A DNA stretch of 64,000 nt, from positions 461,488 to 525,487 of the forward strand of contig NW_027192206.1 in the NCBI RefSeq assembly GCF_041956535.1, given 5' to 3'. Positions within the stretch are counted from its first letter, which is position 1. Each line of letters opens with the position of its first letter. The notes below the pieces were generated by a model. The model searched no databases, was not told the origin of the DNA, and saw only the letters and a program-made list of their open reading frames with translations. The position numbers and the translations under genes were made by a program. The DNA comes from Calcarisporiella thermophila CBS 279.70 (lineage: Eukaryota > Calcarisporiellomycota). Shown piece by piece: positions 33,727 through 51,347 of this stretch.

Positions 33727-35218
33727 ATGGCTGAACCAACCAAGGATCAGATTCAGGAGATTTTCAAGAAGCTTTTCGCCATTCGCTCAAATAAAGTAGG
33801 TCCCCTCTCCTTATCAGCATGTTGAGTCATCTGAATTGAATTAATCATGTCCAAAACTCTAGTCGTGTTTCGACTGTAAAGCTCAAAATCCTACATGGGC
33901 CTCCATCACCTATGGCGTCTATCTCTGCCTCGACTGCTCTTCTGTACATCGCAATCTCGGTGTCCATATAAGCTTTGTCAGGTGGATTGGCTCTTCAACC
34001 TGCCACTCTTTGTCTTCTAATGTGATTAATCGTTTGATTTTTAGATCATGCGTACTTGACACGTGGACATGGGATCAATTGCGCGTCATGAAAGTGGGCG
34101 GCAACGCTGCTGCCACGGAATTTTTCACAAAACACGGCGGCAGTACCCTCAACCGAAAGGATGCCAAGGCGAAATATACGTCGCGTGCCGCAACCCTCTA
34201 TCGTGAAAAACTGGCCCAGCGGGTGAAAGAGGATGCAGCGGAGTTAGTATTGATTCAGCTTCCCGTATTCGTACAAAATACTTGACACCATGCTGACCAT
34301 GATTTGCTTTCCATGAACAGACATCCTGACGCCGTGATGATTGTCGATGAGGTCGCTCACAACGCCCCCAAAAAGGAGGCGGAGGAGGACGAGTTCTTCG
34401 CTTCGTTTGAGAACAAATCGCCCCCAACTGCGCACAAATCCCCCAGTCACCAAACCTCAACTCTGCGCACTGCCAAAAAACCGCTTGGTGCGCGCAAGCC
34501 GAACACAACGAAGCCGGGGATGAAGCTTGGCGCGAAGAAGGTCGCCAACTTTGATTTTGAGGCCGCGCAGGCGCGTGCTCGAGAGGAGGAGGAGCGCGCA
34601 AAGGTGCTCGGCTACGATCGAGAGGAGGAAGAGCGGGAGGAGAGAGAGAAGGAGGACAGCTTTGTAGCGAGGAAAAAGGATCGGCCCACATCGCTGCGGA
34701 TGGAGCCGCAGGCGATGCCTCCGGTCGTGGACGAAGCACGGCGGGGAGAAATGGAGCGTCTTGGGATGGCGATGGGGCGGCTTGGGTTTGGAGCAGTGGG
34801 ACCGAGCCAGCCTTCAAAAGCCTCCTCCAAGTATGCCGACACGAGCAAAGAGGACGATTCCACCTATGCGCGGGAAAAGTTCTCCAACCAAAAATCCATC
34901 TCCTCGGATCAGTACTTTGGGCGAAATGAATACGACCCTAACATCCAGGAAGAGGCCCAGCAGCGGTTGCGACAGTTCCAGGGTGCGAACGCAATATCTT
35001 CAGCACAGTACTTTGGACGGGACGAAGAGGAAATGGCGCCCCGCGGCAACTACGGCGGCCCAGGCGGGTTTGCTCTGCCTACCTCGGCCCGCGATATAGG
35101 CCAGCGGCTACTGGACCAAGCGGGCGCGGACTTGGACGCAGTTCGCACAATGATGCAATCGGGCGCCGCCAAGCTCCAGGATGTGCTCCAGGATTTACAA
35201 CACCGGTACAACTATTAG
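33727..35218 (+). CDS. GLO3: Arf GTPase-activating protein, Glo3/ARFGAP2/3 type
   Basis: Exons 33727-33795, 33863-33981, 34045-34242 and 34321-35218 give 427 residues. The N-terminal zinc finger is [20 protein letters not shown] followed by CLDC, with the Arg finger in [10 protein letters not shown]. The C-terminal Glo3 motif is clear: ISSDQYFGR and ISSAQYFGR repeats plus an amphipathic end. The protein drives GTP hydrolysis on Arf1 during COPI vesicle traffic between Golgi and ER. The middle is charged and low in complexity ([19 protein letters not shown]). Confidence 0.95.
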
Positions 35219-40049
<4,831 letters not shown>

Positions 40050-40452
40050 ACAAATGAACTACAAAGCTAGAGAGGTGCCTTTGAAAATATATACATCTCT
40101 ACACAACTTCATACACAAACCCATATATATTTAATGCTTTTTTTTAGGATGCTTGGACTTTTACTGTTTACGTCTGTTTCTTTTTTATGTACTTTTCCCC
40201 TACCTGGTAACCCCTTCTATATCTATTCATTTTTATGGCTTTTTTTTGTGCTAGCTCTGAGAATGGAATGATAATTAAACATGACTTGTGACGTTTGCAT
40301 ATGACTTCGATCGGTCCCAATCTGCACCTTGTTCAAGGCCAAAATCTACTCTTTGTAGAAAATAGTTTCTTTTCCCTGTTCTAATTCGACATCGGTCCAC
40401 TCTAGAATTTGCCACTTGAAGAATGCTGGGATCGAGGCTTATATAATACAGA
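40050..40452. other. Intergenic
   Basis: 403 AT-rich bp between MET17 stop and the SPIN90-like start; it includes the downstream gene's promoter. No gene seen. Confidence 0.55.
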
Positions 40453-41954
40453 ATGACAAATAATGAGCCACACCTGTTAGCTTTCTTTAGTGGTAATCTA
40501 ACGGGCAATTGACTATGACTTTACTATTTTTGATAATGATCTTTCATTAATGAATAGAGTTGGATGATATACTGAAGCAACCATGTAATGAGAACAATAT
40601 TCAGCGTGTTGTAGACCAAAGTGTGGACTGTGCTGTTGCTGCTCATGGTACTAAAACTATATACTTAGGATTCTTCACTGTAGAATTTCACTAATGTTTA
40701 TCTCATTTTATTTATGGATAGATCAATTTCTCCAGTTGCCCCACGAACTAGCGGAATGTTGTTATCATTTTTTGGATTCACCATTGTGCCTTCATCACAA
40801 AGAACTGATGATGAAGCAAATTAGCCAAAGGGCTTTGGAAGTATGTTCTATGTATATGCCTTTAGTAAATGGGCTGAGTTTAACGGTAATTAACTGCGCG
40901 TTTTTCGGGTGGATAGAGTGAGAACAGTCGGGAACTTTGGGTAATGTATCATATCCTCATCCATGCTGGTCTTGAAGACCCACAAGTGTTTCGATGGATG
41001 AAAGCACAAGGGTATCTCTCACGCCTACATTATCAGGCGTTAAATCTTCAAGAAACTCGTTTACAGCTGCCGGTAATCCAGCTATTATACGAGGTCTGTC
41101 GGGTCCATCGCCTCACACGATCAGAACTAGAGATGATGAATCAGCATTTTATTGTCTACCTCCTCGAAATCGTCGAGCACACGAGGAACGATGAGATGGA
41201 GGAGTTGAACTTTTCGGTGACGAAACTCCTTCTTGCGCTCAATGAGCAATACATGCTTTTTCAGGCTTCAAGCGTTGCGTCGGAGAACGAGGATGAGGAG
41301 GAGGAGATCAACCCAATATTGGATGTGTTGGCCGCACGTCCGGGTAGATACAAGACATTCAGCGAGAGTCTCGTTTTTTTGCTCAATCGTGCTTCCGGTG
41401 AGGATCCCTCTCTCCAGGTGCTTATTCTCAAGCTCCTCTACCTGCTCTTTACGACCCCAGACACCTACGACTATTTTTACACCAACGATCTCCACGTCCT
41501 CGTGGACGTCGTCATCCGAGCCCTCCACGACTTGTCTGCAGAGGCTGAAAATCTTCGCTCTACCTATCTCCGCGTTCTGGGACCATTATTGGCAAACACA
41601 CCGTTGCGTAACTTATCCTATAAGCGCGAGGAGATTCGCCGGCTACTCGACGATCTGGTGAGCCCAGGAAAAAACTACGGAGGGATCGTGTCGGCGACGA
41701 CTCAGCGTCTCGTGGAGCGTGTGAGGAATGCCCTTGATGTAAGTGGACGTAGAATCTCTCCCTCAGGATCCATGGTTGGATTGGCCGAGGCGTCACGCAA
41801 GGTGCTGGTGAGAAGAACAACGAGCACTCATTTGTCCGTGCCAAAAGTAGTACTGCTACCCTCGGATACGAGTGCAAAGGACGAGGGTGCAGGAGCTGCT
41901 TCGGAGTTAGGGGGGTCAGATAATGGGAGGTATTCGAATTCACTTGTGGTGTAA
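40453..41954 (+). CDS. SPIN90/Ldb17/Dip1-type Arp2/3 regulator
   Basis: Exons 40453-40492, 40558-40647, 40722-40840 and 40917-41954 give 428 residues. The all-helical armadillo-like body (QFLQLPHELAECCYHFLDSP, ELWVMYHILIHAGLED, LPVIQLLYEVCRVHRLTRSEL, TKLLLALNEQYMLFQ, LLNRASGEDPSLQVLILKLLY) matches the SPIN90/Ldb17 leucine-rich domain. These proteins switch on Arp2/3 without a pre-existing filament and seed linear actin at endocytic sites. The C-terminus is disordered. The start was chosen because it alone gives an open, phase-correct first exon. Confidence 0.8.
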
Positions 41955-42513
41955 AGCGATGGCGAGTTCGACAGCGTGTTCTGCTACCCATCTAATGAAG
42001 CGAGTTTTTTCTTCTCTTTATTTTGTATTTAAGCATTTACCCTGTCTGAAACTTTATTGTAACTTTAATTGCTTATCCTTGTTCTTTGATTCGCCTTTTG
42101 TTTCCACTTCTATTTCTATATGCATTTATATCTTTTTTCGCAAAATCAGAGTACGCGCCCATCATTTAACCCCATTCATCCAAAGATCTCTCCTGCAAAG
42201 TTTGGACTACTCGGTACCAGACAAATTCGGGTGATAATTTAATTATGCAGCTAGGTAAAAGAAAAAAAAAATGGAGGTAGAAAAGTTCTACTTAAGGATA
42301 ATCAACACACATTTACATCTAAAGGGGATATAGTCGAGAAGAGGAATATAGTACCGAAACTCAACACAGTTAAAGTCAACGGTAAAGATAAGCAAATTTT
42401 AAAGTTCAAAAAGGTATTCGAAGTATCCAATAATAATGAAAATAACAACAATCATAACCATGATAACAACAACAAAATAATAAGTATGCTCAAGGTCTGG
42501 ATTAACCTTGTGA
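41955..42513. other. Convergent 3' intergenic region
   Basis: 559 AT-rich bp with A/AAC-rich repeats near 42430-42480; no gene seen. Confidence 0.55.
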
Positions 42514-44198
42514 TCAACTTCCATATCGGTAATCTCTTCTCAGTAATCTCACCGTTTTCTCGGCCTTGGCCTTCTCATACATCTTTCGGACCCATCGCAT
42601 CAATCTATCCTCTTCGTAGCTCCTAGCCAGAAACTGGGACCCCAAGAATTCAAGCATCGCTTCTGAATTCCGTATTCTCATCAGACGCAGATACCGCAGT
42701 TTCAAGAGTGCTACCGCCACGAAGAACAGCACATCGAAGCCCTCCAGCATAAACACATCCCAGACACGAAGAAGCGTGGAATGTGGAACAACTCCTGCAA
42801 AAATGGTGATGAACCAACGCGTTGTATAAGCACTTGGTGTTATATTTAATTCACTCTAATAAATAATAAAGGATATAAAAAGAGAGGTCATTCAGGAGAC
42901 ATGGGTATCAGAAAAGTAGTTTTGGCATTACTAATCGGTTCGCCACCCTGGGAAGGTGGATTTTCAGAAGTCTTTCAAACACGTAATAACCCTCGATAAG
43001 TACCGGGAAGCCAGGAATGAGTAGATGGTGAAGATCGTATTTACGAAAGAGGTGAGTGAGCATTGCAAAGGCTCGCTATATATGAATATTTAGCCGTGAT
43101 GTGGTTGCTCATACATAAGGGTGACTTATTACCTCTTCGTCATAATAGAATAAAAGCACACACACTATAGATGATATACCTCGACAGTACCCAATCTCTG
43201 GATCAAAATTCGAGAAAGATTTTAATATCCTAGTCAAACTTTGCGTTATGTCTCGCTGTCTATATAGAAAAATTCATTATGAAAAATGTAGAAAAACTGT
43301 ATTAGACAAAAGGATCTATTTGGTCAAGGGTACACAAGCAGAAGAACTCACTCATTCCGGTGAACCTTTTGCGGATCTTCATACTGCCTCTTGCATTCCC
43401 TTAAGATATCTAATTCAATCTCGTGCTCGTGGCAGGAGGGAAATCGAAGCAACATCTGTTTCAAACAAAGAGATTAGGACGTTGAAGAGAAGATGGCTAG
43501 ATAGAGCTTACGTGATAGGTTCCAAACAATGCTATCTCAGCGTCCTCTGACTCGTCTTGCACCACCATATTCCACCAAGCTTCAGCTCTCCAACAATTCG
43601 GTATTCCCTTGTATACTCGCGACACAAACTTTTGCATTGACAGTTGAGTCGGAAACAAGAAGCTATGAGCTTGGAAGCCTTCATCAAGTGAATGCCCGGC
43701 CATGCTTTCCCATTTTCCGGCACGTCTTATTTCTCTATTGTGCATCCTGGTTCGCCACAGATTGAGATTCATCCCAACCCACGGCATCGCGACATAGGAG
43801 GAATTTGGAGTATGCGATTTTTCCGATCGAGATCCATCCTCCTCAATTTCACCTTTCCCCTCATTTTCTCGGCTGATTCCGTGCATCTCGCCCACTTCTG
43901 CACCACGATCTACATCGGCCGAGTAATCTATACATCCTTTCTCTGATTCATCACGAAAAAATGGATCTGGGGTTAAACTTGCAGGAGACACGGGCGGATC
44001 GACCCAAAGTAGAATGGAGGATGTGTGATCTCTGTTCAATTCGACACTCTCCCATGGAGACTGAGATGAAATCGAGATGGAACGGGCTGTGGAGCGGGAG
44101 GATGCGAGAGGGATTCGCGTAGGGGTGCTCTGCTGGAGAGAGCAGTAGAAGTTGGGCGTGAAGAGCGAAGTGCATGTTCGATGCAATGATGAGTCCAT
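42514..44198 (-). CDS. TBC-domain Rab GTPase-activating protein with altered glutamine finger
   Basis: Exons 44198-43512, 43455-43352, 43259-43133, 43075-42932 and 42855-42514 give 467 residues. The first 190 residues are disordered and acidic. The TBC domain begins at FVSRVYKGIPNCWRAEAWW. The arginine finger is in IELDILR (Arg248). The second signature reads EIGYCRGISSIVCVLL: the glutamine finger is Arg290. The C-terminal TBC landmark VVPHSTLLRVWDVFMLEG and its helices are intact. TBC proteins inactivate Rab GTPases in vesicle traffic. The Rab target is unknown. Confidence 0.88.
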
Positions 44199-44636
44199 TG
44201 TTAGGATCAACAATGTATTCTAGCAGGTTTCAGGAGAAGCAGCAAAGGACCCGGTGGAAGGAAGATTGCTAAGAGGGGTATCCGAACAAAATGGGTAATG
44301 GGGACATAGAGATTGGCAAGCTATCGCATGTATTTCTTAGTCAAAGAGAAAATCTTAAAAATTTTGTACCATCTCAGTCACACTCCGCCTCACCAATATT
44401 ACTATATAAGAGTGAACCAGCAACTCGGGATCAAAACAAAAGATGGGAAAACAGAAATTTCCAAGGAACAAAAACGAAAAGAGATTGAAGGGCAAAAGGC
44501 GGGGGACAAGATATAAGTGCAGCGCATCAATTTAGAGGAATCAGCAAGGGAAGTAGAGGGGAAGGGGAAAAATGCAAGCCCCATGTATATATATTTATAT
44601 GAATGTCAGCTTTGCAGCTTAGAAATTGGGAAGTGC
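44199..44636. other. Intergenic, same-strand spacer
   Basis: 438 bp between the TBC start and the endophilin-like stop. No gene recognised. Confidence 0.5.
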
Positions 44637-46641
44637 CTAGTGTTTATGGAAACAGTTGTTACAGCTGCCAGGCTTGAATAGATTCGCTTGATAGTCTTCG
44701 CAGCCACATTCACGACACGTGCTCGAACTGGCGCCTTGATCGCCCGGCTTGCCCACATTCACTCCCGTAAAATACCCACCCCGCGCCGCAGCTGCTACAG
44801 CCGCTCCCGGCGAAGGCGTTGACGTATACGATCTTGGGGTCCCCGGCAAGGCGACTGCATCGGCAAATGGTGACGACGCAGAATCCTCTACATACTCTAT
44901 GCCGGCATTTGACCTCTGGTTATGAGAGGAGCCTGTGGAGCTGATGCTGGTGGAAGAAGGCTTGCGCTCAGGTAAGGGGGGTCTAGAAATTTCCTCTGTG
45001 TAATTGACTGGAAACATCCCCGCGCGCCGCGTTCCGCCTGACGTAATTTCACCCACCCACCAACCGTCGTCAATCTTCTCGAGCACTGTGATGACGTCGC
45101 CCCTTTTCATGGAGAGTTCCTCCTCACTCTCGCCCTGGAAGTCGTATGTCGCACGCACTTGAGCTTTTTGAGGGGCGGGTCGGGGAGGGGCGGGGGCGGC
45201 TAAAAATGCAGAGGCCAAAATATTTATGTCCAGACCAACGAGGGCCTCAAGAGATTACAAATACTTACATCGCGCTGTAGGAGGAGGAGGGGCCGGCCTC
45301 CTGTCCACTGTCACGCCACCTCCAGTAGGCGTTAGGCTTCTCGCGGTGGGTGAGGGGGTAGTCAGCTCTCTACTCGATGCACGCTCCATAGTTTTACCCG
45401 CAAACAGAGAGCGTGATCGGCCCAAGGTTGAGTCATTAGCACTGTCGAGCGAAGTTTCGCTGTTGTTGCGTGACGAAGCTGGACGAGATGACTCGTCGGT
45501 AGCGCGGCGAGCGAGTATATTGGGCGCAGAAGGTGTCCGTGAGAGAGGGGCCACGGATTCACGCGTTTGAGCCCTAAATGCAAACCATCTCTTTAGTCTA
45601 GCCTTAAACCAATCTTTTCGCAGCCAAAGCGAATTGCATACGGTTCTCCCCAGGATTCGCTCACAGAGCGCATTATCTCTTCACTCTGTCGAAAGTACTC
45701 GAGCTGCGCTTGCATAAAACCAACAAGCTGTCTTTGATGCTCTTCCTCTGCTTCGAGAATCGCAACCATTTTTTCACGGCACTGAGCTTCGGTTTCCTCG
45801 AACTTGTGTCGAGCTTGCATGACTTCCTCCTCAAGCTCGGGTTTTTCTTTCTTTGCTTTTTGAAGTCGGCCCAACTTGCCATCATAGTCGAGCCGCCGCG
45901 ACTCCAATTTCTTTCTAATTTGCTAAAAAAAAAAAAACATAGCGCAGAACAACAGAAGGCATCAGCAAGGTTTCTTGGATCCAAAGCGAAAAGATAGTCT
46001 ACCTGGTACTCTTTTATTTCAGCGTAGGTTCTGTCCAATGATGCGAGGAACCCCTCTTTCACATTGGTAATGAACTCCATCTGAGCCAAGCCAAGTCGCT
46101 CTTGTGCTTCTCCGAAATGCTTTAATGTGTTGGCTAAGTGATTACCGCAAAAGTGAAAAAAGGATCTTTCCATTGCTAAAAATAGATTCTGATGCTTACT
46201 ATAGGGAGATTCAGGGAGAGCGAAACCGCATGCAATCATCGATGCTCCCATTGCCTCGATGGGCATCGCCTTGTCACGTTTATCCTCGATGGTCTCCTTT
46301 TTTTTCCCTAGGGTCCTTAAGTAGAGTGAGACCGCGCTGTGCAATTTTTCGACACATTCACGGACGCGCTCGGTCTCCTGCTCCAAGTGCTTGAAGTCAT
46401 CGCTAGCATGAGAATGACGCAACCAATCCAAAAAGCAATCCAAAAGTAATCATCAGCCTAAAAGAAAGGAAATCGTGCCGAAAAGACACAAACCTGTGAT
46501 GGGTAGCTTTTGCCTGGCCTAGTTTTTCACCCGTCCACTAGATTTATAGGAGAGAGAAACCATGGTTAGGAGGGAAAATACAACAGGCGACAAGTCTCTT
46601 GCAAAACTTGCCTGCTTTAGCTTGTTAATATTCTTAATCAT
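44637..46641 (-). CDS. Endophilin-like BAR-SH3 protein with C-terminal Cys/His cluster
   Basis: Exons 46641-46612, 46537-46494, 46402-46003, 45922-45642, 45573-45269 and 45199-44637 give 540 residues. The start MIKNINKLKQWTGEKLGQAK and the BAR helices (EEFxxLEQETERVRE-like segment, HFGEAQERLGLAQMEF, KKLESRRLDYDGKLGRL, KFEETEAQCREKMVAILEAE) resemble endophilin N-BAR. A Ser/Pro linker leads to one SH3 domain (VRATYDFQGESEEELSMKRG, DDGWWVGEITSGG, GMFPVNYTEEI). The last 25 residues hold CRECGCEDYQANL, then CNNCFHKH, a probable zinc site. It should bend or sense membrane in endocytosis. Intron 1 is of the GC-AG type. Confidence 0.87.
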
Positions 46642-47956
46642 CTTCTAGTAGGGAGATTGGCAAGAATCTTCTGGGATAAAGGAAAGATTCGCTGCGAACA
46701 AAGAATGTAAAATTAAGATAGCTGTACAAAATGGGAAAGCCTAAAGTAAAATTGCCAATCCGTAATTGGCAATTGGGATCAACTTGTTAAGGAGGGATTC
46801 GATTTTCCCTATTTTCGTTATCCAAAAAGATCGAGCGCGTTGGAACCACCAGAGGGGCTCCTGCCGCTGTGGAGCTTTTGAAATTCTAAAATAATTTTCA
46901 CCAGAAACAGGGTGTAACCATAAAGAGTCGGGGCACACTTCCTTGAGCTTTTTAGAGGGTTAATGATGAGAAGGTTAGATGAGATAGGATCAAGTCCCAG
47001 AAAGTAGAATGAAAAGAGCTTCGTAATTCTCCAATAATTTCTGGCTTTGGAGTTGATCGGGTGCTCGTAACAGACCCAATCTCCTTTATCAGCTGGTTAG
47101 GCTCTAGCTCTCCGGCATTACACACGAGCTATGGAGCGGTATGCAGGGCATGTTGGCTAATTGCAGGTGACATACGCTGTAGGTTTAGCGATGCCTATTG
47201 TGTCTAGTTAGAGAAAAAGGCGTAGTTAATATTGGTTTATGATCATCCTTTCATATTCAGAGAGCTATTTAACCTTTCTTTTCTCTAATGTAAGCAAATA
47301 TTTCTAGCGCTTATAAACACTACTAGGTATCTGCCCGAGATTAATCGTAGAAGTGCAGAGATACACTTGATGGGGAGATGCTCAACATGGTAAGGGCACC
47401 GGGATAAATCGAGGCTGGCTTGAGCTTGAATTAGTGATGTATAGATTGGCTTTACTCATATGCATATGGAGTATATTTAAAAGCCCATATATGCATATAC
47501 CCTGACTTGCCACCAACTCACATTTATTTAAAGGGTTGCGAGTTGAGATTTTGCACGCGATGCAGTGGTACATGAGAACTCGATTTATGGAACAGGATCG
47601 AAAATACACCGTTAAATTTGCATGCAAGTAAAGCAAACTACGATACAGAAGTATCCAGTCGAATGGATTTGTCATAATGCTTTACTCTATTTGTGTGTGT
47701 ACACATTGACGGGATCCAACGTGATGCTAGATGATTGTAAAGGCTTGCAGCCAAAGTATCTGAGCTTTATTGATCCTCTGCCACTAGTGGCTTATGACAA
47801 AAGAACAATCTATTGTAATTCTACGACTCGAGTACCATATTAATAAATGTTCGTCAACCCTTACCCAAAAGTATTAGCATTTTACATCCGTAAAAAAGAA
47901 TTCATCAGGCATTTTCCCCCTCTCTACATTTATACATTAATATAGCCTTCAAAGCC
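46642..47956. other. AT-rich divergent intergenic region
   Basis: 1.3 kb between the starts of the endophilin-like and kinase genes, with only short frames. No gene seen. Confidence 0.5.
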
Positions 47957-50814
47957 ATGAGTGAGCCAAAATCTCCCCTAGTTGGCATCCCCGTCTCACG
48001 CACATCCTCCACCGGTTCAATAAAAGACACGCTCTCACGTAATAGTAGCTTCATTAACAAACTCGGCCAAAACACGGCTAAACGTAGCTTTGTTGACGTG
48101 GAGAGCGGAAGCTACTCACTTAATTTTGAAGATTATGAGATAAAATCACCTATTGGTAGATTATCGACCTTTCTCCATTTGAGCGAGTCACCCTGATGCC
48201 AATTCGATCTTTTTTGTTCGTTTAGGATTCGGCTCTTCTGCAGTCGTATACCATGCGATCTATAAACCAACCAACAAAAAGGTTGCTATTAAGATGATTG
48301 ATTTAGATTTATTCGAGCGCAATCAAATTGATGAATTACGAGTAAAATTTTCATATCTGATATGTTATTGGAGTCCAATTTAAATTAATGGTCCTTCTTC
48401 TTTGATAGAGAGAGACACAGGTGATGGCTCTCTGTAAGCATTGCAATCTTCTTAGCGTTCATGGTGCATTCGTGCACGATTCTAAACTTTATCTTGTAAC
48501 GCCGTACCTTTCTGGAGGTGAACATAAATACTTAATTCACCTTGTATGTATAATGTTAATTTTGCAAAAAAAAAGGATCGTGCCTGGATATCATGCGGAA
48601 CGCATTTCCAGAGGGGTTCGATGAGATTTCAATAGCCACTATTTTGAAGCAAGCATTGCAAGGATTAGAGTATTTGCATAAGAATGGGCACATTCATAGG
48701 TGCGTGAAGATGCTTTGATTGAATTGTAACACGTCCTGTAGTGAACTAGTATCTATTTGTAGAGATATCAAGTCTGGTAACTTGCTTATGGATGAAGATG
48801 GCTCGGTTATGCTTGCCGATTTTGGCGTGAGCTCATCTCTTATGGAGAGTGGAGAACGTAGAGGCAAACGAAAAACCTTTGTAGGAACACCATGCTGGCT
48901 TGCCCCAGAAGTGGTGCGTTTTTTATTTTCCCATCATTTTCGCCGATTTAGAGTATTCGCTCTAACTAGCGTATATCTTCTCAGATCGAACAAAGTGGTG
49001 GGTATGACTACAAAGCCGATATCTGGTCATTTGGAATTACAGCCATCGAATTAGCTACGGGGCATGCTCCTTTCTCGAAATATCCGCCATTGAAGGTGAG
49101 CGCTAAGAGGGTATATGGGTGGGTGGTTTTGATCCAAGCTTAACTCTTACAGGTACTAATGATGACGATCTCGAACGATCCACCCACGCTGGATCGAGAA
49201 ACGACTAAGCACAAGTACTCAAAAACATTCAAGGATATGATTGACACGTGTCTGCAAAAAGACCCCCAAAAGCGGTATGCTCTATCCGCTGTGTTCTTCT
49301 TCTTAATTAAGCGTTTAACTCTTCCCTTGGATAGACCTGCCGCTGAAAAGTTACTTCTGCATCCTTTCTTTAAACAAGCCAAGAAGCGCGATTTTTTGGT
49401 TAAATCCCTCCTTTCCAATTTACCACCATTAGAACATCGACAACATAAGAGTATATAAAATATTGACACGCTCAATGATGCCTTATTAATTTTGAAATTA
49501 TATGAGAACAGAGGTGCAACATAAACGACATGTGTATCAGAAGGGTGTCTCTTGGGATTTCGACGGTGCGACCTCCGAGGGCTTAGGTCCTTCGCTGAGC
49601 ACTGAGGACGAGAGCAACGCCGATAATATGAAAATAGAAGTCAAAAAACCTGTGGAAAATGTCCCTCCGTCTGCCATCATCAAGGATGATCAAAAGTCGG
49701 CATTTCCCGAGCAGCAGAGTAAACATATAGCGTTCGTTCCTGGGGACGTGGTTGCAGTGAACAAGAGCCCTGTGGTATCGCCTGGAGAATGGTCAAAAAA
49801 TGAAGTGGGGAGCGAATTTTTGGCTGATGGAACAGGCATAGGTGCTGGGGCCCAAGAGCAAAAATTCAAACCAGGAGTAAAGGATAAAGACGAGGGCTTT
49901 AATCAAGTACATGAAGGGGAAATCCCACCGAGAAAAGGTATGTAAAATAAAATAAATTTGGAATGGAACTCTAGGGCGAACCGGTTCTTTTTCTATGATA
50001 GCTCGCGAGATTCGGTTGAAGCAACCTCTCCCTTATCCACTTTCCATTCCAAAACACTTTTCACCAGCTCCGATCCACTCTGCACCTTCTCATGGATCTA
50101 CCTTTAGTTCTCCTCCACTCTCAGCTCAGCCCTTGTCAAGGGAATCTTCTACTTCTCGTGATGAAGGCTGCAGGTGCGGTCGCTTCACAATAGAGCGGCC
50201 GGAGTACGTAGAGTGTATGGGTATCGGGCGAAGGGGCCGTTTCGAAGTCTCGACGGAGGACACAAAAAGAGGAGGTATGGGGCACTCCACGGGGGGCGGT
50301 TCCGAGTCTTCGGAACGCGATTCAGTAAATGGCTCGCCCTCATTGAGTCCATACTCTTCGATTTCGCGGGGGCAGCAGTCACATGCTTCAAAATTGGATC
50401 CTGCAGCTATAGGACCTCGATTAGAGTTTCTAGTGCGGCAGAATGAGTTACAAAAACAAATGCTTACAGAGCTGATAGCGGGAATAAGTAGCGGCGGAAA
50501 GTCATTGGGTAACATGGAGGACGAAAGCCTAGAGAGGTGAATTAAACTTGGTGAGATGCTTAGCTGGGAATAATGACTTACTTTATCCCAAACTTTTGTA
50601 TAGGTTGACCCATATAGGTGGACAACCCTACAGTGAATCTTCAGCCCATTCGTCTATGCTTTACCGCCAGCTACGTTCTCTAATAGGAGAGAACGAAAAG
50701 CTTCGCCAGGAAAATGCGCGTTTGCATAGTGAAGTGGACCGGCTCACCCGGAATATTAATGGTAACGACGAAGCGACAAAACCTTTGGGTACCGAAAATG
50801 AGCGGGACAAATAA
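47957..50814 (+). CDS. STE20-family kinase of the OSR1/SPAK (Fray) type
   Basis: Eleven exons: 47957-48155, 48226-48341, 48409-48517, 48576-48699, 48763-48913, 48985-49095, 49153-49274, 49335-49450, 49512-49937, 50002-50536 and 50604-50814, giving 739 residues. The kinase core runs from about 60 to 335: [12 protein letters not shown] (Lys89), HRDIKSGN (Asp184), DFG (Asp202), [10 protein letters not shown], and the OSR1-like end [16 protein letters not shown]. The tail has a RFTI site (552-555), a RFEV site (571-574), a helix [15 protein letters not shown] and a terminal coiled coil ([20 protein letters not shown]). Kinases of this group sense osmotic or ionic stress, or cell polarity; the fungal role is not established here. 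Confidence 0.88.
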
Positions 50815-51347
50815 GCAGTGGTAAAGCCAAATGGACAAGAAGGGAGGTAGCAAAAAGCGTGGGTCAGCGCTGGGATACATGCCTCGAAGAAGCATACGGT
50901 GGATGTTTAAAATATTTGTATTTCAACCCTATCTTAAATGTAATTTTAATGTAATCAGCACTCACACTTGACTCTTCTCCCAAGACCAATGAAGATCCAA
51001 ACAAGAAACATCTTCGCTGAATCGATATTAAGAAATGCCTTACAATATAATCATTTCTCTATTTAACCTAAAAATACAAGACTAACGCAAAGGTGAATAA
51101 CCATACCAATAAGATAGCCACCTTATAAGCACTTTGTCGTTAAACGAAGGATATAATTTATATTCAAAAAGAGAATAAAAAAAATCCAATACAAGTTATA
51201 TAAAAGTATCTAGTTGCACACCACAGAAGGATAAAAAATCATAAATAATATTAAGATAGCAAGGGAGAAAAGAGCCCGACGAAGAAAAAAAATCCACGGA
51301 ACATAAGGAAATAACCAAGGTAACGTACAAAACAGTGGTTTTAAAAA
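50815..51347. other. Convergent 3' intergenic region
   Basis: 533 AT-rich bp; nothing recognised. Confidence 0.55.

Noticed and set aside
45593-45641. Reading through to the stop after KIGLRLD in the BAR gene
   Set aside because: The GTATGC donor at 45641 restores a frame into the linker and SH3 exons, so the stop lies inside an intron.
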